DNA from: Lates calcarifer | Lineage: Eukaryota; Chordata; Actinopteri; Centropomidae | Reading direction: 5' to 3' | Assembly (NCBI RefSeq): GCF_001640805.2 | Contig: NC_066844.1 | Span: forward strand, 7,410,053-7,474,052 | Length of the DNA stretch: 64,000 nt | Part shown: in pieces, positions 23,928-39,960 of the stretch | How positions within the stretch are numbered: position 1 is the stretch's first letter | Layout: every line of letters starts with the position of its first letter | Translations under genes and position numbers: made by a program | Notes under the pieces: generated by a model | Told to the model about the DNA's origin: nothing | Seen by the model: only the letters and a program-made list of their open reading frames with translations | Database searches by the model: none

Positions 23928-25369
23928 CTGTAGTGTACAAAACATCATGTTAAGGAGAAATAATCAGTGCAATTCATGAGAGTGAATTGTAGCTGACTTT
24001 TACTATAATGGTCAGATTTAAAAAAAGGACTTTGTTTACTGGTGAAATGGAATGCACAATTAAGGGTTTTAGCATCATAATTATTAGGGTGTTAATAGTA
24101 TCGCTACTAATAATGAAAATAATAACAACAATACCACTGTAGCTACAAAAATAATCATTGCTGCGTTTCATTTATCAATTTCACTACTTTAACTTTACCA
24201 CTATCTAATTAAAAGTAGTCTAAAAATCGAGGTAAATCAGCTTCTCCTTGAATATTTCAAATCTGTTCTATTTGAACATTATTGTTAACAAAAATTCCTT
24301 TATTCTTAACATTACTCTCACAGTGTATTAGTCTTAATATTAAAAGCATTAAATTGAGTTTACCTTGTTATCCGGTGGTAAAAGAAGCTTGTCTAAACTC
24401 ACCCACGCATCCTCTTAGATTAAGTATCCGACGAGGCAATGGCAGAGTCTTAAGGAGCAGTTGTAAATCTCTCTAAAGTGAGAGGTTTTCACAGAAGGAA
24501 GGGCAGTAACAGTGAAACAAGACAGATGTTTTGAACAACAACATGGTTTCAATAGATTTGATCAATCTCAGCAACACGCAAATAAACAAATCCTCACACA
24601 GCTCCCTACTTGCACTGTTATTTCAGCTTTTGCACAGGGAAATATGATGTCCCTTATGTTATTTTAGGAACTGCAATACTGTAATAATGCAGCAACAGCA
24701 ACAGAATCTACAAGACCTTCAGATAAGGTCAGTAGATGTCATCGGAAACCTCTAAGTTCTTTGTCTGTTTTTGAATAGAAACCGTGTTTTTTTTTTCACT
24801 CGTCTGTTTGTCCATCTGTTCCCCATCAGTGTAACAAGCCAGAAACTTAAGCGAACTTTTGTTTGTGCAGCATGGGGCTCATTTTTCTCATTGCTAGTAA
24901 AGTCCTGAACCTGTCCGTCTGCCTGCCAGGTGCTCTTGCTTGGCTCTCTATCATATTTCACACTCGTGCGTAGAATTCACTGGTCACACGCCAGTTTTTG
25001 TCTCTGTCTTCACCTCTCTGCCCTCTCCCTTGTCCATTTAGTCTTTGTTGAAAGTCAGTGGCAGTTGATAGATTAAAAAAAACAAAAACAAAGAGAGAAC
25101 AACAGTTTGTGTTGACACAGCTACACTCTGCTATCATAGTTCATGAATTTGATCTGACTGGCTGGCACCAAGTTGAGCCAACTGTTTCCTCTCCTAATAC
25201 CATTCCCCATACTTAAACTCAGGATAATAAGTTCAAATTTAAAAGTTGAATCTGTGGTCAAACTGATCACAGTTTATGTGATCAGTGATCATAATTTAAC
25301 CCCACTAAAATTGTATTAGAAGAGAAGCAGAAATCTTGCAAACAAATACCTGCAAAACTAATATCATCT

Positions 25370-25890
25370 GATCATCCTCATGGTTGTATGCCTCTGCCAA
25401 CCAGTCAAGCTGCAGTTCACATGCATGTTTGTCTGGATTCATAAAATATATGTGGTGAAGACTTTGAAGGAATTTAAAAAAATGTATTAAATGTATTTTA
25501 TCATAATTAGTGTGTGAATAATTGCACAATGGGCAAAAACAGATTTTGTGAGATCACGGTGACCTTGACCTTTAACCTTTGACCACCACATTCCATCCTT
25601 TCGTCCAAGTGGATGTTTGTGCCAGATGTAATGAAATACCTGAGGGTGTTCCTGATGTATCACGTTTACAAGAACGGGACAGACGTGAGGTCACAGTGAC
25701 CATGACCTTTGACATCCACAATCAAACCAGCTCATCCTTGAGTCCAAGTGAACTCTTGTACCAAATATGAAGAAATTCTCTTAAGGCGTTCCATGTTTAT
25801 GAGAACTGGATGGACGGACAGACGGACAACCCAAAAACATAATGCCTCTGGCCACGACTGTTGCTGGTGTGCATAAAAAAACATGACAGA
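25370..25890 (+). repeat. Teleost interspersed repeat with two internal tandem units
   Basis: GTGAGATCACGGTGACCTTG at 25548 recurs as GTGAGGTCACAGTGACCATG at 25685, a period of about 137 bases. Each unit contains GACCTTT, TGGATG/GTGAAC and GAAATxCxxxxGxGTTCC-like segments. The end reads GATGGACGGACAGACGGACA, then ACCCAAAAACATAATGCCTC, the familiar end of a common fish repeat. The upstream part (25370-25510) carries GAAGCTGCAGTT-like and CATAAAATATATGTGGTGAA segments of the same element. Confidence 0.7.
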
Positions 25891-27119
25891 GAAATCTGTC
25901 AGCAACTGTTACCATAGTCCAGGAGTAACTGGTTGTATTTGTGATTGATGTTATTGACAGGCCATTATCCAATATTCTTTATAATACAAACGGAAAGCTG
26001 ATGAATTGTTTTATGCCTAATGAAGATAATTAACATTCAGCATCTATCTCCCACATAATGTAGCCACTTGTCATTTGAGGCAAGTATAGGCCTTATCACC
26101 AATGTGCAGCTCTAAAACCCACACAATACCCATCATGCATTTCCCTGCTGCTAATATACTCTCCTGGAACAACATTTCTTCTCGGCTTATAAAATATTTC
26201 TGCACCAAACCCTTGTGTTGAATCCCTGTGAGGTCTCTGGTTGCCTTGTGTAGCCTCAGTGTATTGGTATGTGCAGGAATTAGATACCCCGGCATGTGTG
26301 TCTCAAAGGTGCTGAAAAAGCCCGGGTTGCTGCCATGTTACTGGGGACAGACTGACAGGTATTCAACTCCAAACACTGGGTATCTTCTTATCCAGTGGAG
26401 CATTGTTAGCTATTGTTGCCATGGTGTGACTGCATGGGTTGCTGCTCTGGGACAATAGGGCATCTATTAATCTTTAAGATCGTACAAGTGATGGCACTGG
26501 TTTCCACACAATACTCTGGGTCCAATAAAAAGAAAGAAAGAAAAAACAACAACAAATGGGCTAATGGTAGTTCACTGATAAGAGGAGGTATTCTTACTGT
26601 GTTTACAGCTGCCTCAGTTCCTGTGTAAATTAATGAACAATGTGTATCTTTTATGCTCTGTTTGAAATATTATTTTACCCCATGGTGTGAAAAGTTTGTA
26701 GAAACAGGAATAATTTACTGTACATGAAAAAAAAAAATCCCATTCATTGTATTAAGGCTTTGTTCACCTCCACTGGGTTTCTACTGGATCACTCTCTTTG
26801 ATCAAACATACATAATGAATGAAAGAAAGCTTTTAAACCTCCTTCACTATCTCTCCTCCTGGTTGCTTGCACCAGGCATAAATGGTCCACCCAGGAACCT
26901 GATGCGTCAAAAAACAGCAAGCTCCAGGTTCTTTCGTGACAATACAGACATTTGCTTTTTATTATTTTATTTTAGGGTCAGTCAGCACAGTAAATATTTG
27001 ACTGTATTGAAATTAAAGCTGTGCTAATCAATATTGTTACATAAACAATGGGTCAAATGACCATGTCTAAAGTGAGAGGAGTCACTCAAAGTGACAAACC
27101 TGTAAAGAATAATCACCCA

Positions 27120-27480
27120 ACCCTGCAGTTTCCAATCAGCTCTATGGAGCGTTTTAGCATCTTTCAGCTCATGGTTTTGGTTTTAAAACTTGAATTACTT
27201 TTGGTTCACTCTCACAGTGAGACATTTACCATTAGCCTTATTTCCATGCACAGCAGGCAGCTGATTTCAGTGAGAACGGTGCCTGCTCAGCACCAAATGG
27301 CAAACATGTGAAATTAGCAACTAGCTGGTGAACATAGTGAAGCATTTAGCAGCTAAAGACATCAACATAGATACAGATACTTTTCTCAGAGGGGCTGGAG
27401 GAGATAAAAATGGGAATAAAAGGTGAGCAAAAACAGGACTTACATTTATTTGGTGTCAAGAAAAAATGCTTCCAATGAAT
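27120..27480 (-). repeat. Interspersed repeat, inverted copy of the 20640-20900 family
   Basis: The reverse complement contains TTTAGCTGCTAAATGCTTCA, then CTATGTTCACCAGCTAGTTG and CTAATTT, matching the copies at 20740-20810 and 47250-47300. Edges are approximate. Confidence 0.7.
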
Positions 27481-30064
27481 GCTAACGTTACTTCGCATCT
27501 TGCGGATGCGTAAATACAGAACTGTTGCAACATTACAACTTTATAAATTGATAGTTTGTCCTACTGCCCCAACTGACAGAAAAATTGCTAATGATTTTTT
27601 TTCCTGTTGTTTTTATTATTTTTGTTACAACTTGGGTCTTTTTCTAGTTTTTATATAATGAATTAGATTAATTAGGATAAAGGGGCTCATAGCGAGGTGA
27701 ATGGAAAGGCTGTGAATAATTTTATCCATATTCTCCATACTACTTTTTGGGAGGTAGATCTGAAAGTGATGGCACCCAAAATTTAGGTAATAATCCATTA
27801 TCGCACATTAAAACTGTAGGCACAGACAACTACAGCAGTGGAGTCTACAATGGATAAAGTTTAATTAGAAAGTTGGTCTGTTGCTGAAAGGTTTGCTGTT
27901 CACAAGGAACATTGCAGTTTGGATAATTGTTTTACCTTTATTTTCTCTTCCAAATTTTTTAGATAGCATGCTGGTTTGTTTTAAATGTATGATCATCTGA
28001 TTGCCTGATGACTGATACAGGTTTTCCTCACAGAGTACACATCCATGAACACACACATGCACAACTAGTTTTCTATATTTGTATTTAGGCAGAGGAACAC
28101 AAGCAGCAGCGTCATCCACTCAGTGATGACGACGCTTTGTCTGAGGCAAGAGGCCCTCTCTTCATCAAGAGATCATTGCATACATAATGAATAAGCTCCG
28201 TGAATGCAGTGGGACACATTCACCATAACCACCCCCCCTCCCCCCACACACACATATGAAGATATGAAGATGCTGACTTCCTTCTGCTGCCAAGCTAATT
28301 TTCTGTTTGTCGCTATAAATTGGACTTCTTATTAAGCTCATTTGAATGTCCTCATTTCATCAAGATTTAATTTTCTCCAAATGATTTCTCTCTGTTCTGA
28401 TCATCGTGATAAAGCAATCTTTCATATCCACTGTGATAAGAGCAACAACGTTTTCTATAAGGGAATATGCAATTCTGGATGTGTATTTGCCAACCAATAA
28501 ACATTAAAAGGCATTTTTACACTGAAAAAAAAAAATAACATATAAGTCACAACTAGTAAGTCTAAACAAAATGTAATGCAGTGGAGGCATTTCAGATTCC
28601 CTGTTCCTGCTCTGTGCACAATCTCAGAGTTGGAAGTGGGATGTAAAAGGGGAAAGAGGCCTTGGAACTGAGATGTTGATAAAATATTAACTCACGCAGG
28701 ATATTTAAAGCCTCTGACATTCTTTCCCTGGTTGGCATGTTGGAAATGGCCACCACAAGACGTGTATGTAGCCAGCAGCAGGGATGCAGATTTCACTCCC
28801 AGTTAAGTGATCAAGAGAAGAGAAATTATCCCGATCAAAGACTCACTAGACTGATTTATTTTAGCACACATTCTTAAAGTGGCAGGAAGGTCATGCAGTT
28901 GTGCACAGTTTAGTACATGGAAGTATGAACTGGAACATACATTTGTACTGTTTTAATCTATCATAACTACATGTATCTTTAGGCTATCACATGGTCATTT
29001 TATATACACATTTTTTACCTCTCTTTTCTGCTTTACTGAACTTTATGAATGTGTTATGTTCATGATTAAGGCTAACACTTACTACCACAAATATTTACAG
29101 GGTAAATAAAATGAAATGGCATTTTATTGAAAATGAAATACCATTTGGCACCATTTTCTCATAAGGCCCCCTTTATAAACTCTCTCCTATCAGTTGTAAC
29201 TATTGGCCTTTATTGGTGGTAAATAAATATTTATATTTACATTTACATTTTCTAATAAATGATCAAGTATGAGTTATAAACGTTAAAAGAATAACAAAAC
29301 CGTACTGTTGTCCTTTCATTCATAAATCTCCCCGCTCACCAGACTAACCTCCTGACCTTGAGGCACAAACAGCTCGGGGCTCCTAAACATGAACTCGCTT
29401 CATTTGGACTCCATATGTTGTTGCCTCAGACGACACAGGATTGCCAAGCCCACTTCCATTACTTAGATTAAACCCAAGTTCCTACCACAAGGATGGCACG
29501 CAGGGTTTATCAAATCCCTCCACATCTCAGGTCAGAAGGCTACTGTGTACAGTACAAACACCATATTGAAACCTGGCAGTGAATCTTATTAAGTCCTGCA
29601 GCCTGATAATCACTGGTTTCCCTGTGACCTCTCTACCCCCCTTTGTTTATTCAGCCCAATTTGTCATTATGTAAAAGAGGACTTAATCCAGTTTCTATAC
29701 TGGTCTTGTTTTCCATATTACTTCATGTCTCCTGGTTTTGTGTGTGCTTATGAGCTTCGGAGCATCTGTCCGTCGGTTGTGCCGTGTGCTCTGACAGGTT
29801 CACTGTCCCCAGCGGGATGGGATGCATGGTTGGCTAACCCAGCCCATTTGTCACCCCCAGAGGGGTGGAGGAGGCTGTGTATACTAGTGAGTGTGTGTAT
29901 TTGTTCCTATATCCCACTCAGTGGGGCCGTCACACAATATGAGTATACTGATCCTCTATATGACTGTGAAGGGAGCAGGGGGTAAACATGTGTCCTATTG
30001 TGTGTGGAAACCCAACGCTACTGTTACTTATCTCACCACTAGAAGAGACTGAATTACTGATTAG

Positions 30065-30860
30065 ACCAATGAAGAGGTCCTCATATCCTTTACTTAAGTA
30101 AAAGTACCACTACAGCAATCCAGCGAAAATACTCTAGCATGCAAAAGTCCTCCATTTGAAAATTACATATAATACTTCTAAAAGTATTCAGTATCAATAA
30201 AAATACATACTTTAAGTGTGAAAAGTGAAGTTCAAGCAGCAGTTTATTATTGTAGCAGGTCAAGCTGAAGCTAGTTCATCAGGTAATTTAGCCCCAGTGA
30301 TTCCCAACCTAGGGGTCACACTCCTTCAAAGGATCACAAGATAAATCTGAGGTGTCATGAGATGAATAATGTGTTAAGAAAAAAGAAGTAGTTATGTTAT
30401 ACTGATTTGTATTCATTTTAGATTTTCTTTTGTGAAATACTGGATCATTTTATCTCTTTATGCCTCAAACAGTTATTTAAATGAAGTTTAAAGAGCAAAT
30501 GTCTCTTTAACTAAACTGCTAACAATTGCTAACATCTCGTAGACATATGAAGAGGCCCCAAGAAGACTATAACACAAGCCAAAAAGTTGGGCAACTACTG
30601 GTTTAATGATAACATTGTATGTATTTTTTTTTTTTATTTAAATTCTTAATCTGAAAAGTAAGCAGGAATTCTAGCAGCCAGAAATGTTGTGTAGTGTGTT
30701 GTGTGTAATGTCGTGGAGTACAAAGTACATTGCTTGCCTATGAAATGTGGTGGCGCACAAGTGGCATAAAATGTAAATACCAGAGTAAAGTACCTCATAA
30801 CTGTACTTAAGTACAGTACTTAAATGAAAGCAGTTAATTTCTATCACTGGTGTATAAGCA
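30065..30860. mobile_element. Teleost non-autonomous element, second copy
   Basis: The left part reads CCTTTACTTAAGTAAAAGTA, then CCACTACAGCAATCCAGCG. The right part reads GTGGAGTACAAAGTA, then AAAATGTAAATACCAGAGTA and ACTGTACTTAAGTACAGTAC. This is the same family as 20085-21006, with extra sequence in the middle (about 30250-30700). Confidence 0.6.
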
Positions 30861-32105
30861 GGATATTTACAGTTGTTTAAATTATTTCAGTTGTAATCTT
30901 AAAAATATCTTTCTTTCTAACTCATTAACTAGTGTCAGAGAAACTGAGGCACAAAATGTCATTTCTTCAAAAACTCCTCTAGAGGGCAGTAATGCTTTCT
31001 CCTTCATTTCCCAGCCACTGAACAAACAATATTCCAACTGAAACTGAACAGCTACCAACATAATTCTAATTTTCAAGCCAAACAACTAAAAAAAAACCCA
31101 ACTGACTGCCACAGTATCCTGAAGAGGCAACAGTCTAAAACTTAGCCTCTTAAAGACCCACTGCCATGCTCCTCAGGTGAGGACAGAAAAGCCTCATTGG
31201 CAGATAACAGGGCAGGAGTTAATGAGTGTAAAAGCTGAACACCTCCTAATAACGGGGTGTGGTCCAGTGCCAGTGCAGCCCTGTTGGATTAGCAGCAAGT
31301 CCCACAGCGCTTGTCTCCTAATTACAAGCTAGTAAGCACAGTGCAAGCCTGTATGACTGCTCAACCGTGCTCCTGTGGGCATGCTACCATCCCTGACAAA
31401 CAACACACACACACACAGACTCCCTCACTCCTCCCTAACAACAGCAACGATGCTGTGGCAGCCATGGCCACCTGCAGCAGGCCTGTGCTCCCGCTGCCTG
31501 TGTCCTTGGTTGGGCTGCTTCTTTGCCGCTTGCCTCTCCCTGTTTGCCCTGGTTTCAGCAGAGCGAGCTGCAGAGTGCTGCACTGCATCGCTGGATCAAA
31601 GCAAGACTAATGACTACAGCAGTGATGTAGCAACAGCACAGAGGCCCCAAGTGTTCCCGCACTCACAATGCAGAGCTGTAGTTAAACCACAAGTGGACTA
31701 AAGATAGCAGATAGCTGCCATCATGTCTTGTGCTAACTCTAAAAACTGTGCTCTCAGGTATAGACGTGACAGGAGGGGGGAAGAGGCTCGCTCAAGCAAA
31801 CAAAATATAAGACAGCAACAGTATAATATCACCTTAAAGGTATAGCTATGACATACTTATGTCCACTTATAGTATCTCAGATTGCAGCAGTAGAATTTAT
31901 TGATCTAAAAGGAACATATCTTTCTCAATACAGAGAGAATAACAACACATATGTCTAATTTTTCTGATGGCTTGTTACACATGGATGTCAGGCCTGTAGT
32001 GCCACTGAAAGTTCACAGTGAGGCATTTCTTTAAGAATTTTTCCTTTCTCCTCCTCCACCATCTCTTTTCCACCCTTTTCTCCGTCTCCTCCTCTGCTCA
32101 CGTTT

Positions 32106-32140
32106 CTCCTCCTCCTCCTCCTCCTCCTCCTCTTCCTCCT
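32106..32140. repeat. (CTC)n trinucleotide tract
   Basis: About eleven CTC units with one TTC interruption. On the plus strand this forms a long pyrimidine tract ahead of a CTGCAG acceptor-like site near 32200. Confidence 0.85.
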
Positions 32141-35100
32141 ATCTCTTTCTCCAACAAAAAGGCTATTAATAGAACATCCTGCTCTCTCTTTTTAACTGCA
32201 GGGAGCATATACCGTGCACTTAAAGGGGGAAGAAGCTCAAGATACCGGGAGGCGTTTGAAAATGTCCTCCATGCTGCCCGAGGCTACAAAGGCGATGGAT
32301 GTCCTAAGAATAACAACAAAGAGGCCTTTGATCGATTCATGGCATTTTTGTATCAGTGCAGACACTCTGCGGCTAAATTTAGCTCCTCAAATCATTTGCA
32401 GACTAAATACCTTGCAAACAATGTGATGTGAGGGGAAAGGATGGATGAACATTTGAAATACACCTCTCACATATTTTGCTTCTTCTATATAAAAATCATG
32501 CAGTAATCAGACATAGCACACAATAAACACACTGAGAACAATTTCAGTTGAATTATTATTGGCTTCATTATTGATATTACTTTGTCAGGGTTATGATCAT
32601 TTGGAAGGATTATATGCATTTTTTTAAATGTCACATGTTTTTTCCTTGTCCATAGATTGTCCTTTTTGTCTTGTAAAGTGCAGATAATACTACATTTTTA
32701 AATCCAGACTTCACATACAGTATATAGTACATGGTTTTTGCTCCATCATCTGTTGGTTATTATTTACATTATTCTCTCACATTTCATTTCATAGAAAGAA
32801 AATCCATTATCCATTGTACCAACATTGATGGATGTTTTCAGGCCTCTATGATACCGGGGGAGGGGGGGTGAGGTGAACAACTGTACATATTGTTTCAGTG
32901 GATGCCACACGATCAGGCTCTGGGGTCAAAAAATAAATAAATAAAAGAAAGGTCTTTCTCAAACACACACATGCATACAGATTGCATATTGATCATCTTG
33001 TTCCCCGTATGTATGAGGGTTTTTTCTTTTTTTCCCTTTTTTTCATGTAGGAGCCCTGTCTCAAAGAGCTGACACTGCAGTTCAAACAAACCCAAAGCTC
33101 AGAAAGCTCATATTCACATTCAGCTAACGTGCAAGTGTTGAGTGACGTACAGCAGCAGAATATTGCAAAGTGTTTGACTTTTGCTTAAAGGTTTGTTTCA
33201 AACGCTCTGCCAGCTCTCAGGATCAATGTGTAATTAGTGCCAAATAAAACACAAAAATCTGTGCTTAAACCTTCGTTTTCCCACCAAAACTACCAGCTAA
33301 TAATCATTCTCTGCATAGATTTCTCAGTGTATTCACTGTTGGGCACCCTTCTCATGGAGTGGATTTGCTGGTGGGTCCCTCAGCAGGTGAGAGATGATAT
33401 TTTTTAGAGGCTGTGGTGCTCCCTATAAAGTGATACGGGATTGTTTTTAATTGACTTTGCTTCCACTGAATAAAAACATTTTACAGATTAAATCTGTGGG
33501 TATACAGATGAGGATGATTCTACTCGTCTTTGTGCTTTAAGCAGAAATAATCATCAACTACGACACTGTGTTTTCTAGTATATAAGCTGCTACAGTGAAT
33601 TTGGCTGAGGTACAGTAATGTGCCCAATTTAAAACATAACAGATAAATGTTAACATGTATCTGCAACATTTAACATCAATATCTGTCCAAAGGACAGGAA
33701 TGAAGACAAAAAGATACAATGCATTTGCATGCATAGACAAATATTTTTGGTCAGACTGTGAGTGTTTTTTATACAGATATGCAAATGGCTGTTGCATAAA
33801 TGCAGCTGTACAACCAGGCGAAGACACTTACATTCAGCGGTTCTCTCTCTTTCTCTCTCCCATACACACACATATACACACACATGTACACACTCCTACA
33901 TAGCTCTGCATCAGCTCACCCACATCAATACTCAACTGATGATCAATAAGATCTTGGTTGGACTGTGGAGGTCCATAAAGGTTCATTCTTTTTTTTCTTC
34001 TTCTTTTTTTTGAAAAATAAAACAAAACAAAAAACATGTTCTCCAAACAGACCCCCTCCACCAAAAGACTATGGGAATATTGCTAAACAGCTATTTAATC
34101 TGGATCTACCTCAAGTTACTGTCCGTTTTAATGTGTCAATCCACCTTCATGCTACCCTTGGGAACGCAACAAATATAACTGTTCCAGTTTATCTACTAAA
34201 TTTTTTCTAAAAATCTTTTTAAGATACGTGAAAACAAACACAGATTTAGACAGAGAGACGACTTCAGAAGCCTCATGTCAGGCAGTTGGACGAGGCATCC
34301 TGAGCACATATTGGCAGCGATGGCGTAAAAACATTGTGCTACTGCAGATTAAAGACTGTAGTGAGCAGAACGAAACCCTAAGAATAAAATGTACATCCTG
34401 GCATGACAGAATTCATTGAGACAGTTCTTGCTACAGACCTCCTCCTAATCCGTCACCTTTCTAATTACCTAAGACATCTATGAAAAGATGAAGAAAGGCA
34501 AGAGACTCAGGAGTGAAGTCAGAGGACCCCTAGGTTAGCCAATATCTGCTACACTGCTGCTAATTATCACTTCCCATATTGATGTTACTGCCTTTGACTG
34601 TTACCTTGGCAGTGTTAAGCAAACAGTGGAAAATCTCAGCTGGACACAATCCTAGAATTAGAACCTAATTCACATTTGATGCCAACTTTTAAAGACAGAT
34701 TGAGCTTCTGGCATCAAAGACTTCTCTGGGGATAGCCAGACTCCATTTAAATTCTGGCCAGTTTAGTGCCAATAAAAGCTTTTTGATATAAGAATCTAGT
34801 TAGGGATGATACAGTTTTGAATAACGCCATGCCTTTCAACAACTACTTTGCAGATGGCAGTTTTGAACTGAGTGAAGCAAACTTCTAGTATTTAAATCCA
34901 GGACATGTGTCAGGTTTGCTGGAAAACTCACCAGTAAAGAAAATGCTTTTGAAATGGCTGATAAGAGTGTGTCTTTGGCACTCTGAACAGGCTCTAAAAC
35001 AGGCGAACATAGAACAGTGCTCAGAACAGTTATTATCATTAAAAATAAAACCATGGCAATGACCTGCGCATTGTGGAAAGGCTCTCACTTTCTTTTAAAC

Positions 35101-36839
35101 ATTGCTATTTAAAGTTGTTTTTTAATTCTCTGATAAAAGTATATGTGTACTGTATATATGTTCTGTCTGTATACATATATTTTTATATTTATATATGTAT
35201 ATATATATAGATAAGAAATAAATATCTATTGTAATAATTATACTTTTTTGTCTCAGAGGCTTCTTCTTTGAGCTTAAATGCATGCTTCTAGGAATGTTTT
35301 TGAGGTCATGCAACACTAGGAGAGTAGCGTAAACCCAGATAAAAGGCAGTTCAGGGGAAGCATTATTCTATACACGAGTCCTTAAAAGTTGCTATTTTGA
35401 TCATGAGGACGTGATCATGTGACAAACCTGTGAAAAAGACGGCACTGCAAGTCTATCACATCTGCAACTGGGATTAATGTCCAAAACTAGAGTGTGAGTT
35501 TATGCCTGAAGTCACAGGTCAGCTGCAGCAAAAGTTTAACAGCAATGACGTCTACATGGAATGTTAATATTGACGAGGACACCGCATCCTACCAAGCGTA
35601 GGACTTGGCCTTATGATTATTCCTTAAGAAATCCTCTAACATACAGCTTTAGGTTTTTGAAACAGCTACCTGCAGGCATACTTTTAAAAGTGTGGATTCA
35701 TATAGAAGGCAGTGTACAGACAAATATACAGTGGTGTTATGAAGCAAGTGGCAGTTGAGAAACAAGTGGAAATTCTCATTCAGATAAAAATGTCATGCAA
35801 TAATCTACTGACTACATTTACTACTAACAGCACCTACCTACCGGCTATCAGTTAAGTCACAGTTAACCTACCTATCTATATGAATAAGTACCATGTGTGA
35901 GAAACCGTGAAAATCAAACAAAACAAGAAGAAACATTCAAGCTGTCCTCAAAGCTCTGCAGTAAGACCAGTTTGGGTGAATGGAAGGGGGAAAGCTTGCA
36001 TTGCAATACATACAGTACATGTAAGACCAAAGCAGTGAAAAGTCAAGGCCATTCTCAGTCATTCATCAGATACTGATGTCTACTGGGAAAAGAAGGTGTC
36101 GAACCATAAGCTTAGCGCTGATGGCTGTCATTCATCCTTGAAATAACGTGGTGTACTTAACCACCAACCTCGTCACAAGTCACCCACAGGCCATATCAGC
36201 TCTGGAGTGAGCTTGCTTTATGCTCACACATCCTCTTATCTCTAAATGGTGTAGCGTAAGACAGTTTTGTTTTCATTGGCTCCAGGAAGCAGCATATGTA
36301 GCGCGCAAGTAGGGCTCTTCAGAAAGCGCATGGCAGAGCAGTGTGCCTTGGGAAATGAGGGACCAGGGTACAAGGGCTAAAGCAGGGCTTGTGTTGTGTT
36401 GCTTTCTTTTAAGCAATAATTAATTTTTATCTTGCAGTGTTTTCTCCCTTTTTCTTTTCTTATTGTGCACTACTGTTGGCTACTGTTGTGAGCAGGAAAT
36501 TTTTAGGTATTATCTTTTTTTTTTTTTTTTAAACAGCCACACAGACAAAGCCAACTCCATGCAGAAATACAAAATTTGAAATTTCACTCTGTTTAACATT
36601 AATCAGGAGTTTTAAGGGCAAATTGTACAGAGTGAAGACAGGATGAGCGCAGAGTGAGTGAATGGTCTATGTTAATCATTTTTTTCCCACTGTCTATCGT
36701 CATCATCATCCTCATCAACATCCTGAATTCTATTGCCTTAATTTTTCCAGCACACGTGAGGTGGGAGGCTGTACACCTGTCCCGTCCAGTTTCTCAGCTC
36801 CAAATTTCCCGCTATCACGGGGAGGAAACCAGCAGATGA

Positions 36840-38363
<1,524 letters not shown>

Positions 38364-39440
38364 TCAGTGAGTCTGGGTCCTGCAGCCTGGAGAACTGCAG
38401 GCAGGGGCCAGGAGAGGGAGGGGGCTCAACACCGTAAAGACCTGACGGCCACAGGATGTCACCTAGGATCTGACTGCATGTAGGACAGATAAAGCAAAGA
38501 CAGACAACAAGGTCAGGTAAACCTGAGACATGATTCAGCACTCAATACTGCTTCCATTTAGTCTGAAGACATCAGCACTTTGCTTTAGCTTGAAGATCAA
38601 ACAGCTCAAAATAGATGAAAATGAAGCCACCCTCTAGAACAATGTCATGAGATTTGATAAGTTATGTAAAGTTAGACTGTCGTGAGAAGGCAGTCGATAC
38701 CAAAATGAATCAGCTCATGGAAACTTGAGGCTGACACTACAGCTCCTGAGTTGGGCAAATTAATATGCAAATAAGCAATCCGCCTTGCATATAAATTGCT
38801 TCAATGCAGGTAAACTCAGAGTCTAACCGGCATATAAAATGTACAGAAGCTCATAAATTAGGACACTGATCTGCTGCAATGGACAATATCCACTGAAATG
38901 AATGGGAATACCTTTTGCAGTGAAGCCATGCATGAATATGGCAATGCAGCAGGCACCAAATTCATACAGACAGCATCCTGTCTAGAATATCATAGATAAC
39001 CACTGCAGTCTAAACACAAATGCATGAGACACTTTAAAGATTTGCTGCCATGCCAAACAAACACACAAACACCTCATATTAACGGACTTCGGTTTAGTTT
39101 TGCAGGAGCATTTTAGTCTTGAAATGGTGCCTGTCTCTGAAATATTCAAAAACATCTATAAATAATTTATCCATAGAAGGAAATAGGTTCCAAGAGAAAA
39201 ACTGTATCTCTTGTCTGCATCATCTCCTCTCACAGAGTGGGAGCAGTTTTACAAAATAAAATCCTTATAAAACACACAACAAATACACAATATAATTGCA
39301 TGTTTATTTGTCATTATCACGATTTTTGGTAAGTGCAAATCAGTGCATTAACTATGACATATCACGACTTAAAATCATATATAATCGAAATTACAGATGA
39401 TAGGTAAACGTAAGCTGCTTTATCCCTATTCCACACATAC

Positions 39441-39640
39441 CTGCTGATATCTTCTTCATATCTGGACGTGAGTTTATGCTCCTGCTGGACACTGGTATCA
39501 GGAAGATGGAAAACCAGCTGCGACAATCAGGTCTTCTGTCTTCAGAGGGGGTTAAAAAAAATGAATTTTCCAATTCGGACAGTCGGATGATATTCACCTC
39601 ATGTTGTCTGCAGCATCCTAGCCGTGTACACCGGGTACAG
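39441..39640 (-). other. Probable 5'UTR exon of kcna2
   Basis: On the minus strand GAAGAAGATATCAGCAG is followed by GTATGT at 39440, a strong donor whose natural partner is the acceptor at 38338 (an intron of about 1.1 kb). Sequence upstream is CpG-richer than its surroundings. A CCAAT box (ATTGG at 39711-39715 on the plus strand) suggests a start site near 39640. The exon carries one ATG, 17 bases before the donor. Another minus-strand donor (GATAAG|GTAAGG at 40640) could serve an alternative first exon. Confidence 0.45.
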
Positions 39641-39960
39641 TATGTGCGGGTGTGTCCTCGCTTTCCCCTCCCCGACTCCTTTCCTCCGGGTAGGCTGTCG
39701 TGGGATGGCGATTGGCAAAAAGGGAGGAGGGAACCGATCAAGGAGGTGCTGGTGCTTCCCTTAATGACCAAAGGTGCTGGGATCAGCAGAATGATCTGCC
39801 TCCACTGTTCCCCTCCACGCCAGTGTGACTGTGTGACGATCTGTGGCTGCAGACAGCCGCAAAGGTAAATAGTCCTGATAAGGTGCTCAGAGAGGCAACA
39901 TCTGCAAAGGGTAGGGGGGGAAGCGAGGCGAGTGGGTGGGAGTGAGCTTTAAAAAAAGAT
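39600..39960 (-). promoter_or_regulatory. Candidate kcna2 promoter region
   Basis: GC-rich sequence with several CpG dinucleotides, C-rich stretches (CCCCTCCCCGACTCC on plus) and an inverted CCAAT box at 39711-39715, upstream of the probable first exon. No clear TATA box. Confidence 0.35.

Larger units (their letters stand above)
16840..36839. other. Intergenic, kcna10 to kcna2
   Basis: Twenty kilobases without a supported protein gene. Contents listed separately are the possible spliced exon at 23851-23927, repeats at 20085-21006, 21690-22283, 25370-25890, 27120-27480 and 30065-30860, and a (CTC)n tract at 32106-32140. Low-repeat stretches at 28140-28480 and 32160-32430 look like candidate conserved non-coding sequence. 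AT-rich simple sequence lies near 35150-35240. The 3'UTR of kcna2 should extend into the top of the interval; no obvious minus-strand poly(A) signal was found close to its stop. Confidence 0.5.
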
